Shown piece by piece: positions 48,610-59,529 of a stretch of 64,000 nucleotides of DNA (within the stretch, counting starts at the first letter, position 1; each line of letters starts with the position of its first letter). The notes beneath the pieces were generated by a model, which saw nothing but the letters and a program-made list of their open reading frames with translations, was not told the DNA's origin and did no database searches. The stretch comes from Moringa oleifera. Taxonomy: Eukaryota; Streptophyta; Magnoliopsida; Brassicales; Moringaceae. Where the stretch lies: contig JAJFZO010000896.1 of the NCBI GenBank assembly GCA_021397835.1, positions 5,620,501 to 5,684,500 on the forward strand. Reading direction: 5' to 3'. The position numbers and the translations under genes were made by a program.

Positions 48610-51000
48610 ATATGGACTTTGCTACATGGAACAAAGTGAGACATCTTTGAATCCTTATCCTTTGTGTTCTTGGTAGTCCTATAACAAAATCAAGACTCAC
48701 ATCCTCCCTTGAAGTATTGAGCATCAGTAATGGAGTGTAGCAATCAAAATTTTGGCTTTCTATTTTAGCAAGATGACATACTCTACATTACTTTACAAAT
48801 TTGTTAGCATCTCAAAAAATCTTTAGTTAATAGAAATTAGCTTGAACTAGAACCAAAGATTTTTCTTTACCAAAGTGTACTCCTAAAATACCATAATGAG
48901 CTTCTGCCAAAATGACTTATCTGAAAGGATAACATCAAACATATAATGCAGTGGCTTTCAAAAGAAAGCTATAAAATATAAAAAAACTACTTATAAGAAC
49001 CTGATTTGTAATTCTGCCATATTGAGCTAAAATCAACATCATGCTTATAGAGATCCTTGAAAGTATCGAATTCCACCACTTTAACTTTCATGGTTGATAA
49101 AAGAGAATGCTTTCGATTTAGTACGTCAACAAGAACATTTTGAACACTATAGTTATGCTTGATAGTAATGTTATCATATTACAAAAAAATTAACCCAAAC
49201 TGCATGTCTCTTCTTTAACTTGTGCTGACAATGGATAAACTTCAATTCTTCATGATCAGAATAAAGAGGTATTGGTTGCAATGGTACAAGGCTCGATAAG
49301 TCGCATAGAAACTCCTTGTCGTAAGTAGAATACTTCCTTCAGCTATCACTAAGCTTTTCTCTAAAAAAGGCAATAGGTTTTCTTTCTTAACTAAAAACAG
49401 CACCAATAACAACATTGAAAGCATCACATTTAGCCTTAAATACCTAGTCAAAATTAGGAACAATTAAAATAGAAGCTTTTATCACTTTTTTTTTTTAAAC
49501 AAATCAAAAGCATCATCTGCTTCATTAATTCACTTGAACTTGTCATCTTTCAAGCATTCGATGATTAAAGCAACAATAGAACTAAAACTCTTAATGAACC
49601 ACTTGTAAAAAGAAGTGAACCCATGGAAACTCTAAACATCATGTAGTGAAGTAGTCCTTGGCCAATTGAGAATAGCCTCTAGCTTACTTTGATCCATCAT
49701 AATTCCTTAAAATAGCATAAAGTTTTTGCTCCCTTAAAATAAGAAATAACTGTGTAAGATGATCCATTGCTCTTCTCTATTTTTACTGTACATTAATATA
49801 TCATCAAAGAAAACCACAACAAAAGAACAAATGCATGGCTTAAGTATGTGATTCATAAATTGCATGAAAGTACTAGGTGTAACGAATAATCCAAATGGCA
49901 CAACCAAACATTCATATAAAAAATCTCTTCTTTTAAATGCTGCCTTCCATTCATCTTCAGGCCTCATTGTAAGTTGATGGTAACCACTTGTCAAATCAAT
50001 TTTAGATTAATCAAGTAAATCATCTAACCTTAGAATTGGGAACTAGTATCAATTATGATTTTGTTGACGGCACGGCTATCCATATACATCCTTTAAAAAT
50101 CATCTTTCCTTAGCGCCAATAAGGTGAGAACAGCACATGGATTCACGCTTTCTCAAATCAACCCCTTTTGCACTAACTCACCAAATTGCCTCTAAAGCTC
50201 TTCATGCTCTTTAACACTCATTTGGTAGGCTACTTTATTAGGAAGAAGAACCCTTGGAACACATCAATGTGAGTCGAACGTCCCATAAAGTTGAAGGCCA
50301 TGTAGAATCTCCTCTAGGATAACATCTTGAAACTCGTCTAAATTGATTTCATGATTTTTGGTGCTTGCTCGTGCTATGCATTCTCTTTTACTGCCACAAT
50401 AGCAAAATAAGTCCATCTCTCTCCAATTCATCATTGAATTCACCATAGGACATAAGAGCACTAACTTCTTTCTTTATTGGATTTTCTTCAGTACATTGTA
50501 ATGAAGTTAAAATGATATTTTTATCATTCACTTTAAAAGAATAAGTATGCTTATAACCATCATATAACACCCCCTTATCATATTGCTAAGGTCTGCCCAA
50601 TAGTAGATGACAAACATCCATACAAGCAATATCACACCATACTTCTTCTTTATAATTCTTTCCAATTGAAAAATAGGATTACGCATCTTCTGGTTACATT
50701 AATTTCGCACTCTTTTTATAGCCAGCACAAGTGGTAAGGATTTGCATGTGGAATAGTGTCTAACTCAAGCTTTTGCACCTCCAAGGATACCACATTCTCA
50801 GAGCTACCACTATCAATGATCACCAAATACACCCTACCACGCGAAACAAATTCTTTCTTACTCGACTTTCATTCTCTTTTATATAGGACTCTTTACATTG
50901 CACCACAATGGAAATTCCATGGTCAGCATAGGTCATCTCTTCCTCATTATCATCATGATTTGGATCATTGTCACCTTCATATTCATCTTTATCACTAGCA
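48610..51000 (-). pseudogene. Gypsy copy B pol, dead
   Basis: Protease active site is kept: the minus strand reads IIDSGS at 50,803-50,820. The linker between protease and RT (50,388-50,570) has LYDGYKHTYSFKVNDKN. RT frame 49,734-49,994 has [34 protein letters not shown] and an intact [11 protein letters not shown] with FDD at 49,800-49,808. RNase H (49,242-49,463 and neighbours) is frameshifted. Stops break the frame throughout, and the integrase is mostly deleted. Of the three copies it has the best protease and RT active sites. Confidence 0.87.
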
Positions 51001-51315
51001 TCCTCAACTAATACAACAATCTTTCTATTTGGACAATCAAAAGCAATATGCCCAAGGACATCACATTTGAAGCATCTTCTACCACTTGGTGTAGTAGAAT
51101 ATGGTATTTTCTTGCCTTTTTGACACCACCTTACTTAGGAGAGTGGGCTTGGAATTAACTCTCTTTGAATACATATCTTTGGAACCATATTGTGATCATT
51201 TTCAAACTTCTTTTGCTTCTCAACTTTTAAAGCCAACTTGTAGACATCATTCAATGACCAATATGGCTAAAATTGAACCACTTTAGAAACCTCATGTTTT
51301 AAAACCCCAAAGTCT
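51001..51315 (-). pseudogene. Gypsy copy B gag C-terminus with CCHC zinc knuckle
   Basis: The minus strand at 51,033-51,074 encodes CFKCDVLGHIAFDC, an intact CX2CX4HX4C nucleic-acid-binding knuckle of the nucleocapsid. Upstream in the protein (about 51,215-51,245) the frame reads YKLALKVEKQKKFE, typical of the gag segment before the knuckle. A stop and frame changes lie between. The fragment ends near 51,315. Confidence 0.8.
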
Positions 51316-51332
51316 TAATACATAATAGATCC

Positions 51333-51541
51333 TAATAAATAGTTGAGGTTTTTGTATCCTCGTTTATTGTCCTTGGGTGGTGATTTTTTCTATGCCTTTG
51401 GTACTAAATTTGGTGGTGAGCCTTTTATCCAATATTTTCATTCAAATCTATTCAAACTTGTGCTTGTACTTCTTAAACAAACTTTCCAGCGAAGTTACAT
51501 CATTTCCATTCCTAATACCGTTCCTTCAAAATACTGTATCA
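51333..51541 (+). mobile_element. Gypsy LTR L5, 3' fragment of a 5' LTR (plus strand)
   Basis: Matches the last 210 bp of L3 and ends CTGTATCA at 51,541. The left part is missing; the break lies a few bases from the end of copy B gag. It is followed by a PBS and gag, so it is the 5' LTR of another, plus-strand element of the same family. Confidence 0.82.
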
Positions 51542-51544
51542 GTT

Positions 51545-51556
51545 TGGTATCAAAGC
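51545..51556 (+). promoter_or_regulatory. Primer-binding site (initiator Met tRNA type)
   Basis: TGGTATCAAAGC three bases after the LTR end. It differs at one base from the usual complement of the 3' end of initiator-Met tRNA. This is the first-strand priming site. It also sets the LTR boundary at 51,541. Confidence 0.85.
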
Positions 51557-51571
51557 ATAAAGTTAGAGATC

Positions 51572-52015
51572 ATGGCAAGATGGAATAGAAAAGAAGTTGC
51601 TAGTGAAAGGAGTAACTACGGTGATGATATTGAGTCCTTGAGGTTGCAGCTTGAAAGATTGCAACTCAGGGAACGTAATAACTAGCATGATAATGAAGCT
51701 CTAGAGTATGATTACAATGAAGACACACCTACTCACCTAAAAGACTTGGGTAGATATCGTGCAAGGTATAAAGAACAAGTTGAATGGCAGAACAAGTGTA
51801 GCTCAAAGTTAGACATGTCAGAGTTTAAAAGTAAAATCTGTTTTAATAATTTTATTGATTTGCTTAATACGGTGGAGAGAATATTTGAGTTTCATGAACC
51901 ACCAAAACATAAGAAAGTGAAGTTGGTTGCACTCAAACTCAGATAGAATGTCTTTTTTGCAGAAAAATATGAAAAGACAAAGAGAACGTGAAGGGAAGAA
52001 TAAGATTGTGGCATG
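51572..52015 (+). pseudogene. Gypsy gag N-terminal fragment
   Basis: ATG at 51,572 lies 15 bp after the PBS and opens MARWNRKEVASERSNYGDD. One frame continues through a TAG at 51,683-51,685 into RYRARYKEQVEWQ, KSKICFNNFIDLLNTVERIF and HKKVKLVALKLR, ending at a stop at 51,944-51,946. This is the conserved core of gag in chromovirus-type Gypsy elements, which forms the virus-like particle. The coding similarity runs on to about 52,010, where it is cut by the end of LTR L6. Whether the lineage is CRM, Reina or Galadriel cannot be settled by eye. Confidence 0.82.
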
Positions 52016-52667
52016 TGATACCATATTATGAAGGAATGGTATTTGGATTGGAAATGATGTAACTTTGCTAAAAAATTTGTTAAGAAAATACAAGCACAAG
52101 GTTAGACAGATTTGAATGAAAACAAGGGATAAAAAGCTGATCACTAAGTTTAATACTAAAGAGATACATAAAATCACCACCTTAAGGACAATAAACAAGG
52201 ATACAGAAACCTTACAACTCACCACTCAAATGGATATAGATGAACATCACCCTAAGATCTATATATATCTTTCTCATCACTTAATGACTCGGAACCTAAA
52301 TAATATAGAGATAGAAAAGCGAACACAAAGAATTTCTACATATACACTCAAAGATAAGGTTATCTTCTAGGTCTAAAGCATGAAAATAAATACTTGTGCA
52401 TGAAACAACCCTCCATGCATAATGATTATGAAATAATTAAGTTTGTGCTGATGACTAAATCATTCAATGCATTTCTTTTTTTTTTAAAAAAAAGAAAGAA
52501 GTTAGTGAGTTGAAATAAATGTCTTGAAAATTGCTAAGGTGCATGCCAATTGTCCACCACTAAAGAAGCTTCCATAACTTCCTCTTTTGAAAATGCTTCC
52601 AAGGTGCATGCAATTGTCCATCACATAGCATCTAGGCTAAATATGGTATATAGACACTCTTGTGTCA
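52016..52667 (-). mobile_element. Gypsy LTR L6, 3' LTR of copy C
   Basis: 652 bp; on the minus strand it starts TGACACAAGAGTGTC at 52,667 and ends at GGTATCA (52,016-52,022). It carries the T-run/A-run insertion (52,465-52,493) also seen in L2. The polypurine tract upstream is eroded (AACTAAGAGAAAT). Confidence 0.83.
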
Positions 52668-54677
52668 ATTTCTCTTAGTTGAAAAGGACATCCTTAAATT
52701 TTCAATATCTTTCTCAACGTGATATGAACTTAAGTTAGCCACATTGAATGTTGGGAAAACTTCGTAGTTAGCAGATAACTCAATATTGGAAGCATTTTCA
52801 CCAATCTTCTTAAGGATCTTGAATAGACAATCAACTTTTGGTTTTACCTCCAAATTTACCTTGCAGAAACCTCTCCTTCCTTATATGAATCCAAAATAGA
52901 TCACCTTCTTTGGACTCCACTTGCTTTTAATGTTAATGGCTAGTCTTACATTCTTATGTAACTTTTTGATCTATTTTGCCCTCTCAACAGCATCTCTACT
53001 AAATTGTTCAGTTGTAAGATGAGGAACCAAATCCAAAGGACCTGTATGATGAGCAACATAAACAATTTCAAATGGACTCATATGTATGCTATGATGCATG
53101 GAGCAGTTGCATGCAAACTCAATTCACGAAAGAACCACATCCCACTGTTTAATGTCTTTACCAACATAACTTCTTGGCAAGTTCCCCAAGCTCCTGTTTG
53201 TTACCTCTATTTGTTCATCGGTTGAGAATTATGGTAAGTATTAAAATTTAGTGAAGCACCCAGCTTCCTCGATAAGGTTCTCTAAAATTGGCTAAGAAGC
53301 TTTAAATCTTGATAAAAAAACAATTTCTTTAGAACATCATGCAACTTCACAATATCCTTGAAATACAAATCAGCAATAAGAGATGCAACATTTGTTTTGT
53401 TATGAGGAACAAAGTAAGACATCTTTGAGAATTTATTGACAACAACCATGATGAAATTCTTATTCTTTTATGTTCTTTATAGTCTTGTAACAAAATCAAG
53501 ACTCACATCCTCCTATGAAGCATCAAGCACTAGTAATAGAGTGTACAAACTAGAATTGTAGCCCTTCATTTTGGCCAAATGACATATTCTGATTTGCAAG
53601 GACCTGATTTGCAATTCTACCATATTGAGCTAAAATCAACATCATGCTCATAAAGATCCTTGAAAGCATCAAACCTTAGCACTTTAACCTTCATTGTTGA
53701 TAAAAAGAATGCTTTCGACTTAATGCATCGTAACAACATTTTGAACATTAGATTTATGCTTGATGGTAAAGTTATAAGATTACAAGAATTCAACCCAAGC
53801 TGCATGTCTCTTATTTAACTTGTGCTGGTGATTAATGAACTTTAAGACTTCATGATCCAAAAAAAATTTGCAAGAAGGTATCGAATCCAATGGCATAAGG
53901 CTCTATAAATCACATAAAACTCCATGTCATAAGTTGAAATACTTCTTTCAGCTATCATTAAGCTTCTCACTCAAAAAGGCAATGGATTTTCCTTCTTGAC
54001 TCAAAATAGCATAAATACCAGCATTAAAAGCATCACATTTAAATTTAAATACCTTGTCAAAATTAGGAAGAATTAAAGTATGAGTGTTCGTCACTTTTGT
54101 TTACCAACTCAAAAGCATCATCAGCTTCAATAGTTCACTTAAACTTATCACCTTTCAAGCATTCGGTGATTAAAGTAATAGTAGAACTGAAACCATTAAT
54201 GAACCACCTGTAAAAAGAAGTCAACCCATGGAAACTCTAAACATCATGCAAAGAAATAGGTGTTAATCGATTGAGAATAGCCTCTATCTTACTTTGATCC
54301 ATCATAATTCCTTCTTTTAAACCAACATACCCTAGAAATACCAACTAGGAGTAAAGAATTCACACTTTTTCAAATTACCATAAAGTTTTTGCTCCCTTAA
54401 AATAAAAAACAGTTGTCTAAGATGATCCATGTGCTCCTCTTCATTTTTACTATATACCAGTTGCCATCAAAGCAAACCATAACAAAAGAACCAATGCATG
54501 GCCTTAGTATGTAATTCTTAAATCGCATGAAAGTACTAGGTGCATTAAACAATCCAAATGGCATAACCAACCATTCATATAAACCATCTCTTATTTCAAA
54601 TGTTAACTTCCATTCATCTCTAGACCTCATTCTAATTTGATGATAACTACTTCTCAAATCAACTTTAGAGAAAACAA
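52016..54677 (-). mobile_element. Ty3/Gypsy retrotransposon copy C with 3' LTR, 5' part missing
   Basis: From right to left: RT, RNase H, integrase, then 3' LTR L6. The break at about 54,677 falls inside RT just upstream of [12 protein letters not shown] and is joined to the inverted 17-bp minisatellite. The 3' LTR end (52,016) abuts the plus-strand gag fragment, which suggests copy C inserted into, or recombined with, that element. Confidence 0.85.
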
Positions 54678-54690
54678 TTGAGGTTGACAA
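52690..54690 (-). pseudogene. Gypsy copy C pol (RT, RNase H, integrase), dead
   Basis: RT frame 54,397-54,690 has [19 protein letters not shown] and [15 protein letters not shown]; at 54,463-54,471 it reads FDG instead of FDD and then slips frame, so the polymerase site is lost. RNase H remnants occupy about 53,850-54,100. The linker reads FLSTMKVKVLRFDAFKDLYE (53,617-53,805). The integrase core is recognisable as NKFSKMSYFVPHNKTNVAS near 53,450-53,390. Its later part includes ACNCSMHHSIHMSPFEIVY (about 53,120-53,060), and its C-terminal domain FPTFNVANLSSYHVE lies in 52,665-52,853. This is the only copy with most of the integrase. Many stops. Confidence 0.86.
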
Positions 54691-55115
54691 TTCATTTGAC
54701 TTAACAATTCAATGAGCAAACAATTTGTTGGGTGAAACAACTAATTGAGCTTAGTATTTATTTGAGTTCAATAAAAAAAATAGGCTTAATAAATAATTTA
54801 GCTAGTATATAATTAAGTCTAAATAAATTTTGAACTTTAGATTTAATTGATTTTAATAATTAAGACTTAGAAAATAATAAGGCCCAAAAACTAATAGAGC
54901 CCGATAATCAATTAGGCTTAAGATTTAATTTTTCTTAATAATTAGCTAGGCTTAATATTTAACTTATTGAATTAAAAGTTAGCTTCATATATGATTAGGC
55001 TTGATAAATAATTAGGCTTGAAATACATTTGAATCAAATAATTAACTAGACCTAAGATATAATTGAGCTTAAGATGTCATTAAGCCTAACAATTTGTTGA
55101 GCATAATAATTAATT
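54678..55115 (-). repeat. 17-bp AT-rich minisatellite, block 2 (inverted)
   Basis: Units appear as reverse complements of block 1: TAATTGAGCTTAGTATTTA, ATAATTAGGCTTGAAATAC, ATAATTGAGCTTAAGATG. The left end is joined to copy C RT, the right end runs into an RNase H coding remnant. Confidence 0.8.
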
Positions 55116-55440
55116 GGTTAGATTTCAATTTCATTAATAATGTTGTCGAGTATAAGGCTTGCATCATGGGATTAAAAGTTGTAATAGAGGAAAAGGTGGC
55201 AAAGTTACATGTATTTGGGGATTTTGCTTTGGTTATATATCAACTAAAAAAGAAATGGATGACAAGACATCCCAAGTTAGTTTGTTGACACAAGTTGGCT
55301 ATGCAATTACTCAAGACCTTCAAATAAGTCAGTTTCAATTATCTCCCTAAAAGTGAAAATTAAATTACAAATGCATTAGCAACGTTGGCTTCCATGTTTC
55401 AAGTGACAAATGCTTCGTAAGTCTTGCCAATCAAAATGAG
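55116..55440 (+). pseudogene. Second RNase H domain of a Tat/Ogre-type Ty3/Gypsy pol
   Basis: The frame from about 55,116 reads FINNVVEYKACIMGLKVVIE, then KLHVFGDFALVIYQLKKKW and, after frameshifts, NALATLASMF near 55,370-55,400. The conserved NNxxEY...AC and the later D (here in GDF) place it in the extra RNase H found in Tat-lineage elements. Its expected role is to degrade RNA in the RNA-DNA hybrid. It is a different element from copies A-C. RT and gag for this element are not in the window; the 17-bp array takes their place. Confidence 0.78.
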
Positions 55441-55529
55441 TATTTTAGACTTTCCAATGCATTACTTAGTGATTGAAGAAGAAAAAATGGCAATCTATGG
55501 TATCATGACATTTAAATTTATGTTAAGGA

Positions 55530-56700
55530 TCAATGACATTCACAAGGGGCATCAGAGAATGATAAGAGAATCTTGAGGGGGTTAGCCTTGAATTTCATAC
55601 TAGATGGGGAAGTGCTTTACAAAAAAAGCTTTGATTAAACTTTGTTAATGTGTGTTGATGCAAGTGAGTCTTAGGTGATCTGAAGAGAAGTCCATGAAGG
55701 TGCTTCTGGAACACATGCTAGCAGGCCCATAATGGCTAGATAAATTATAAGGGCAAGTTATTATTGACAACAATAGAAAAAGGATTGCATTTGGTATGTG
55801 AGAAAGTGCCATAAATGTCAAATTTATGCTAATAAAATACACGTACTGCCATCCCATCTATATGTAATGAATGCACCTTGGCCATTTTCAATGTGGGTTT
55901 TGATGTCATCGAGCCCTTACCTCAAAAGCTTATAATGGACATACGTTTATCCTAGTATTCATTGATTACTTTACGAAATAGGTGAAAGTTGGTTCTTTTG
56001 CTAATGTTACTAAGGTTGTGTTTAATCATTTTATAAAAAAAAAAATCAATTTGCGATACAGCTTGTCAAAGTGAATCATCTTAGATAATGCTTAAAATCT
56101 AAATAGTAAGGCTACCGTCTTAAAATAATTGAGGAATTAGAAGCGACAAGTAAAAACATCAAGAAGATAGTGGAGAAAATGATAGTAGTCTATAAATATT
56201 GGCACAAAATGCTACCCTTCGCATTACATGCTGATAGGACTATAATAAGATCCTCTACTGGGCCAACTCATTATTCATTGGTATAGGAGATGGAAGTTAT
56301 ATTTTCCGTAGAAGTTGAAATTCCATCATTAAGAGTGCTCATGGAATCTGAACTAGAAGAAACATAGTGGATTAAAGCTGAATACAGTTAAACTTGATTA
56401 ACGAGGAATGCCTTAAAGCTATTTTCCACTAGTAGTTGCACCAAAATAAAATGGAAAAAGTATATAATAAAAAAAAGAGTATGCCTAAGAGTATTCAAAA
56501 AAGGTGATTTAGTGTTGAAAAAGATTCCCAAGAATGTTTTAAGTCCCCCAAGGAAAATGGGCAAAAATTTGGGAAGGCCCATATGTTATACAGAGAGCAT
56601 TCTCTGGAAGAGCCTGGATCCTAGCTGAAATGGACAATGATGATCTTCCTAAACCAATTAATTTAGATATTGTAAAGAAGTGTTATGCCTAAGAGGGGCA
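55530..56700 (+). pseudogene. Integrase of the Tat/Ogre-type Gypsy remnant
   Basis: Zinc-finger part: REVHEGASGTHASRPIMAR near 55,687-55,740 and WYVRKCHKCQIYANKIHVLP near 55,793-55,850 (H and C residues of the HHCC finger visible). Core: DYFTKVKVG-like stretch near 55,960-56,000 and ILDNA near 56,080. C-terminal part: KWAKIWEGPYVIQRAFSG near 56,557-56,610, and the polyprotein end MDNDDLPKPINLDIVKKCYA at 56,631-56,690, followed by a stop. More than ten stops or frameshifts interrupt it. The order RNase H then integrase agrees with one continuous old pol gene. Confidence 0.78.
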
Positions 56701-57640
56701 GTTTGTCTTTAAAGGTGGGACAAATAGTGTTAGAATCATTCCCTAGTGAAAAAAAGAGAGAAGAAAATCAATGGTTGTACATTTTATGAGAAGATCTCGG
56801 TTGAAATCAATGTTCGAATATTTTTTCAAAAGGTAAAGATTGTTAAAAAAAAAAAGTTCTTCAGGTGAGAGTTGGATAGATAAATAGCAATGGAATGTTC
56901 ATTATTCTTTATATTAGGCCTACAGTCGATCATCATGACTTTTGATCCGATTTCTCATAAAAGTTATTTCAAATATTTCGTATTCAGTTACTTGATTACA
57001 TCCCTAACCAGATATTCTTTCCCCACATAAAAAAAAATAAAATTCCTAAAAGATATATGTTGTTTAAATTACCCTTGCAAATATGAATCGATAAACGAGT
57101 ATCAATTCCAAAACTAAATAGAGATCAAATTTAAATGAAGTTATGACATTTTTGAAGCAGTGAGTTGCATGTTTCAAATTTACCAAGATAAATCTAGAGA
57201 TGGATAAGAATCTGATAAATCCCCAATGAAGTTGAAAACACAAGCAAAAATCTGATTTACAGGGAACATTCAGATTCACCAACCTTGAAAGGATAACAAA
57301 CCTAAAGTCATTGTTTTGATCAAATTTGTCAATGTGATCAACCTCAAGAAAGAAGAAGTTTATATTTTGGTCAAAACTTTATGATAAAATGATTGAAAGA
57401 TGATTGCTCTCGTTTCCAAAAAAAAGAAGAAAAGGGGGGAGAGAAAAAAAAAGAGAGGAAGAACGAAAACAAGAAGAAAGACAATTTAAAGAGGGAGAGA
57501 GAAGCGATTATTACATTTATATAAACATGCATGCATGATGCATTTCATACATTTTTTCTTGAAAAAAGTGGGATAAGCTTGTTCATGAAGGCATAAAAAA
57601 TCTTTTGACCATTTCAAGAGCCCTTGTTAGATAGATCATT
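56701..57640. other. AT-rich DNA downstream of the Tat pol remnant
   Basis: Probably the 3' untranslated region or LTR of the same element, because it follows the pol stop without a break and Tat-lineage elements have long 3' regions. I cannot define LTR ends. No other gene recognised. Confidence 0.4.
57418..57463 (+). repeat. 46-nt uninterrupted purine tract
   Basis: Only A and G from 57,418 to 57,463, including GGGGGGAGAG, and mostly purine to about 57,504. This could fold into triplex DNA or act as a polypurine tract, but no LTR start is recognised next to it. Confidence 0.8.
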
Positions 57641-57940
57641 TAGTTTTTTCATTAAAACAAACACTATTTCCCTTTAATTATTATAGTTGTCAATGAATCT
57701 TTTAATTACTAAAGATAGTTATCAGTGAATACTTTTTAGTAGATAAATTTTTTTATATTTTTTAAAATAACTATTAGTGGACAAAGTCTTTTCAAGTTCT
57801 TAGAATAGTTATTAATGGACAAAACTCTTAATCAAAATAGCTATCGGTGGATGAAACTCTTAATCGATGGACAAAAACTCTTCAAACCTAATACAATCGT
57901 CAATGGACAAAACACTTAGATTATAGAATGACCATTCTTA
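57641..57940 (+). repeat. Degenerate repeats of about 40-50 bp (ATGGACAAAACTCTT)
   Basis: Variants of AGTTATTAATGGACAAAACT recur about six times (near 57,715, 57,770, 57,813, 57,845, 57,866 and 57,893) with irregular spacing. Confidence 0.65.
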
Positions 57941-57955
57941 AAGCAATTTTAGATT

Positions 57956-58072
57956 TTTGAAGTTGATGCCATCCTTAGAAAGGAGCTTTCCATGTTCAAA
58001 GTTGATGTCATCCTTAGAACAGAGCTTTCCATTTTCAAAGTTGATGTCGTTATTAGAATGGAACCCTTTTAA
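57956..58072 (+). repeat. Three 39-bp tandem repeats
   Basis: 57,956-57,994, 57,995-58,033 and 58,034-58,072; unit landmark TTCAAAGTTGATGTCATCC. The first two agree well, the third less so. Confidence 0.85.
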
Positions 58073-58360
58073 ATTTATTTATTTATTTATTTTATTATTT
58101 AGTTAAGGTCATCATTGTTAACTGTTGTTGAATGAAACATACAGAAACTATTTAGTCTCCTCTAAGATAACGTTATTTACAACACTATAGTCTTGCTGCA
58201 TGCAACCAAAAAAGAGAGATGAGAATTGAAGAAAAGCAAGTGAAGAAAGCAAAGAGGCAAAAGTTCCCAAGGCTGGGGGGCAAAATTAGGTGTCTAAAAT
58301 CTTTGCCTAAATTTTGGTTCTCAAAACATGAAAAAAAAAAGGTAGTTATAGACACCCATT
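58073..58360. other. AT-rich interval without recognisable gene
   Basis: Begins with TTTATTTATTTATTTATTTT and includes an accidental open frame of 72 codons across 58,219-58,437. Nothing else seen. Confidence 0.5.
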
Positions 58361-58650
58361 TTATAGCACGTGCTACAGCATTTTGCAACGATATTGCAGC
58401 TACATTATATAGCATATGCTGCAGCTACATTATGTAGCATACGTAGCAATGTCGCAGCATTTTACAGCAAGGCTACGATTGTTGTAACTGTATTGTGTAG
58501 CATATGCAGCAATGCTTTAGCATTCTGCAGTAATGCTATAATGATGCAAGGCTATAATTGCTATAGCTATATTTTATAGCATATACTGTAATGTTATAAT
58601 TAATGCAGCTATATTTTACAGCATATGCTACAAATGCTACAAAGACACTG
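58361..58650 (+). repeat. Palindrome-rich repeats containing AGCATATGCT
   Basis: Four to five degenerate units of about 45-75 bp built on GCAGCTACATTATATAGC followed by AGCATATGCT (perfect palindrome at 58,411-58,420 and near 58,619). Other units have TAGCATATGCAGCAATG or TAGCATACGTAGC. Open frames here are accidental. Confidence 0.75.
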
Positions 58651-58813
58651 CGACGAGGCAACATTATAACTATTGACCATTGCATTAAATGGAGGCTTGG
58701 TCAAGGTTTATGAATACCTATCTTGGCCAAAAGCTTACGAGGGATTTTTAAAGGGAGTGTTAAGGAGAGAATGTTAAGAAATTTTGAGAGTTTGGAGAAT
58801 ATTTGTAGAAAGT

Positions 58814-58820
58814 TATAAAA
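58814..58820 (+). promoter_or_regulatory. Candidate TATA box
   Basis: TATAAAA in the context AGTTATAAAAGGGAGAAAT, within AT-rich DNA that could be the LTR of the Tat-type element. Not linked to any open frame. Confidence 0.3.
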
Positions 58821-59009
58821 GGGAGAAATAGTTGTATAAAAAAAGGTTAAGAGATTTTCTTTGGTAAGGATAGATTTGGAGGAGAAATTTCTAAATATCA
58901 CTTCCTCTTGAAGAACAAGGCAATTTTTTTGTGATTTTATCATCACTTATTTTTTCCTTTATTTTGTTTTTTATGAATATTTTCTTTCATTTATTTACTT
59001 AATTGTTAT

Positions 59010-59036
59010 TATATATGTATATATATATATATATAT
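59010..59036. repeat. AT dinucleotide microsatellite
   Basis: About 13 AT repeats with one G interruption. The sequence on both sides (58,930-59,530) is AT-rich with no gene recognised. Confidence 0.9.
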
Positions 59037-59529
59037 TTATTCCTCTTGCACACAAGTATCTTTTTACTTATCTTCATGTTATTCTCACTTGTATTTTTAT
59101 TTATCTTGTATATTAATGTTTTTATATTCTTCTATTTACGAATTTCTATGCTTTTATGTTGAATACATGAAAAGTTGTGCAAAAAACGGATAGTGTGTAA
59201 AAGTAATGTAATAGGAAATGGATGGGATGTGATATATAAACCAAAAAATAAAAAATAAAAAAAAAAGAGTGATTAGGGGGTAGTATATGCTTTCATGTTG
59301 AATACATGAAATTTGCTTGAAAAAATAAAAAGACAAAAAAGGAAAAAAAGAGAGAAAGATACGTAACCTTAACATATTAGGGTTGTTTTAAAATAATAAA
59401 TTGAGATTGTTTATAATATAAAATTATTAGGTAAATTAAGTTTTATTTTTATTTTTTCACTAAATTTTAACTATGTTTTCAAAGAAGATAAAGTCACTTT
59501 AATGTTATTTTAATTTCCTAAAAAATTAA

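Larger units (their letters stand above)
47824..51315 (-). mobile_element. Ty3/Gypsy retrotransposon copy B with 3' LTR, 5' end missing
   Basis: Read right to left: C-terminal gag with zinc knuckle, protease, RT, RNase H, a sharply shortened integrase, polypurine tract and 3' LTR L4. The 5' LTR and N-terminal gag are absent; instead a plus-strand LTR piece starts at about 51,333. Compared with copy C, about 600 bp of integrase is missing between 48,600 and 48,640, so copy B was internally deleted as well as truncated. Confidence 0.85.

Noticed and set aside
51818..52225. 135-codon open frame on the minus strand
   Set aside because: It covers LTR L6 and the antisense of the gag fragment; the hydrophobic look comes from AT-rich LTR sequence.
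55645..55857. 70-codon open frame on the minus strand
   Set aside because: Antisense to the integrase zinc-finger remnant.
58219..58437. Basic 72-codon open frame (plus strand)
   Set aside because: No homology, crosses into the palindrome repeats, and lies in what may be LTR sequence.
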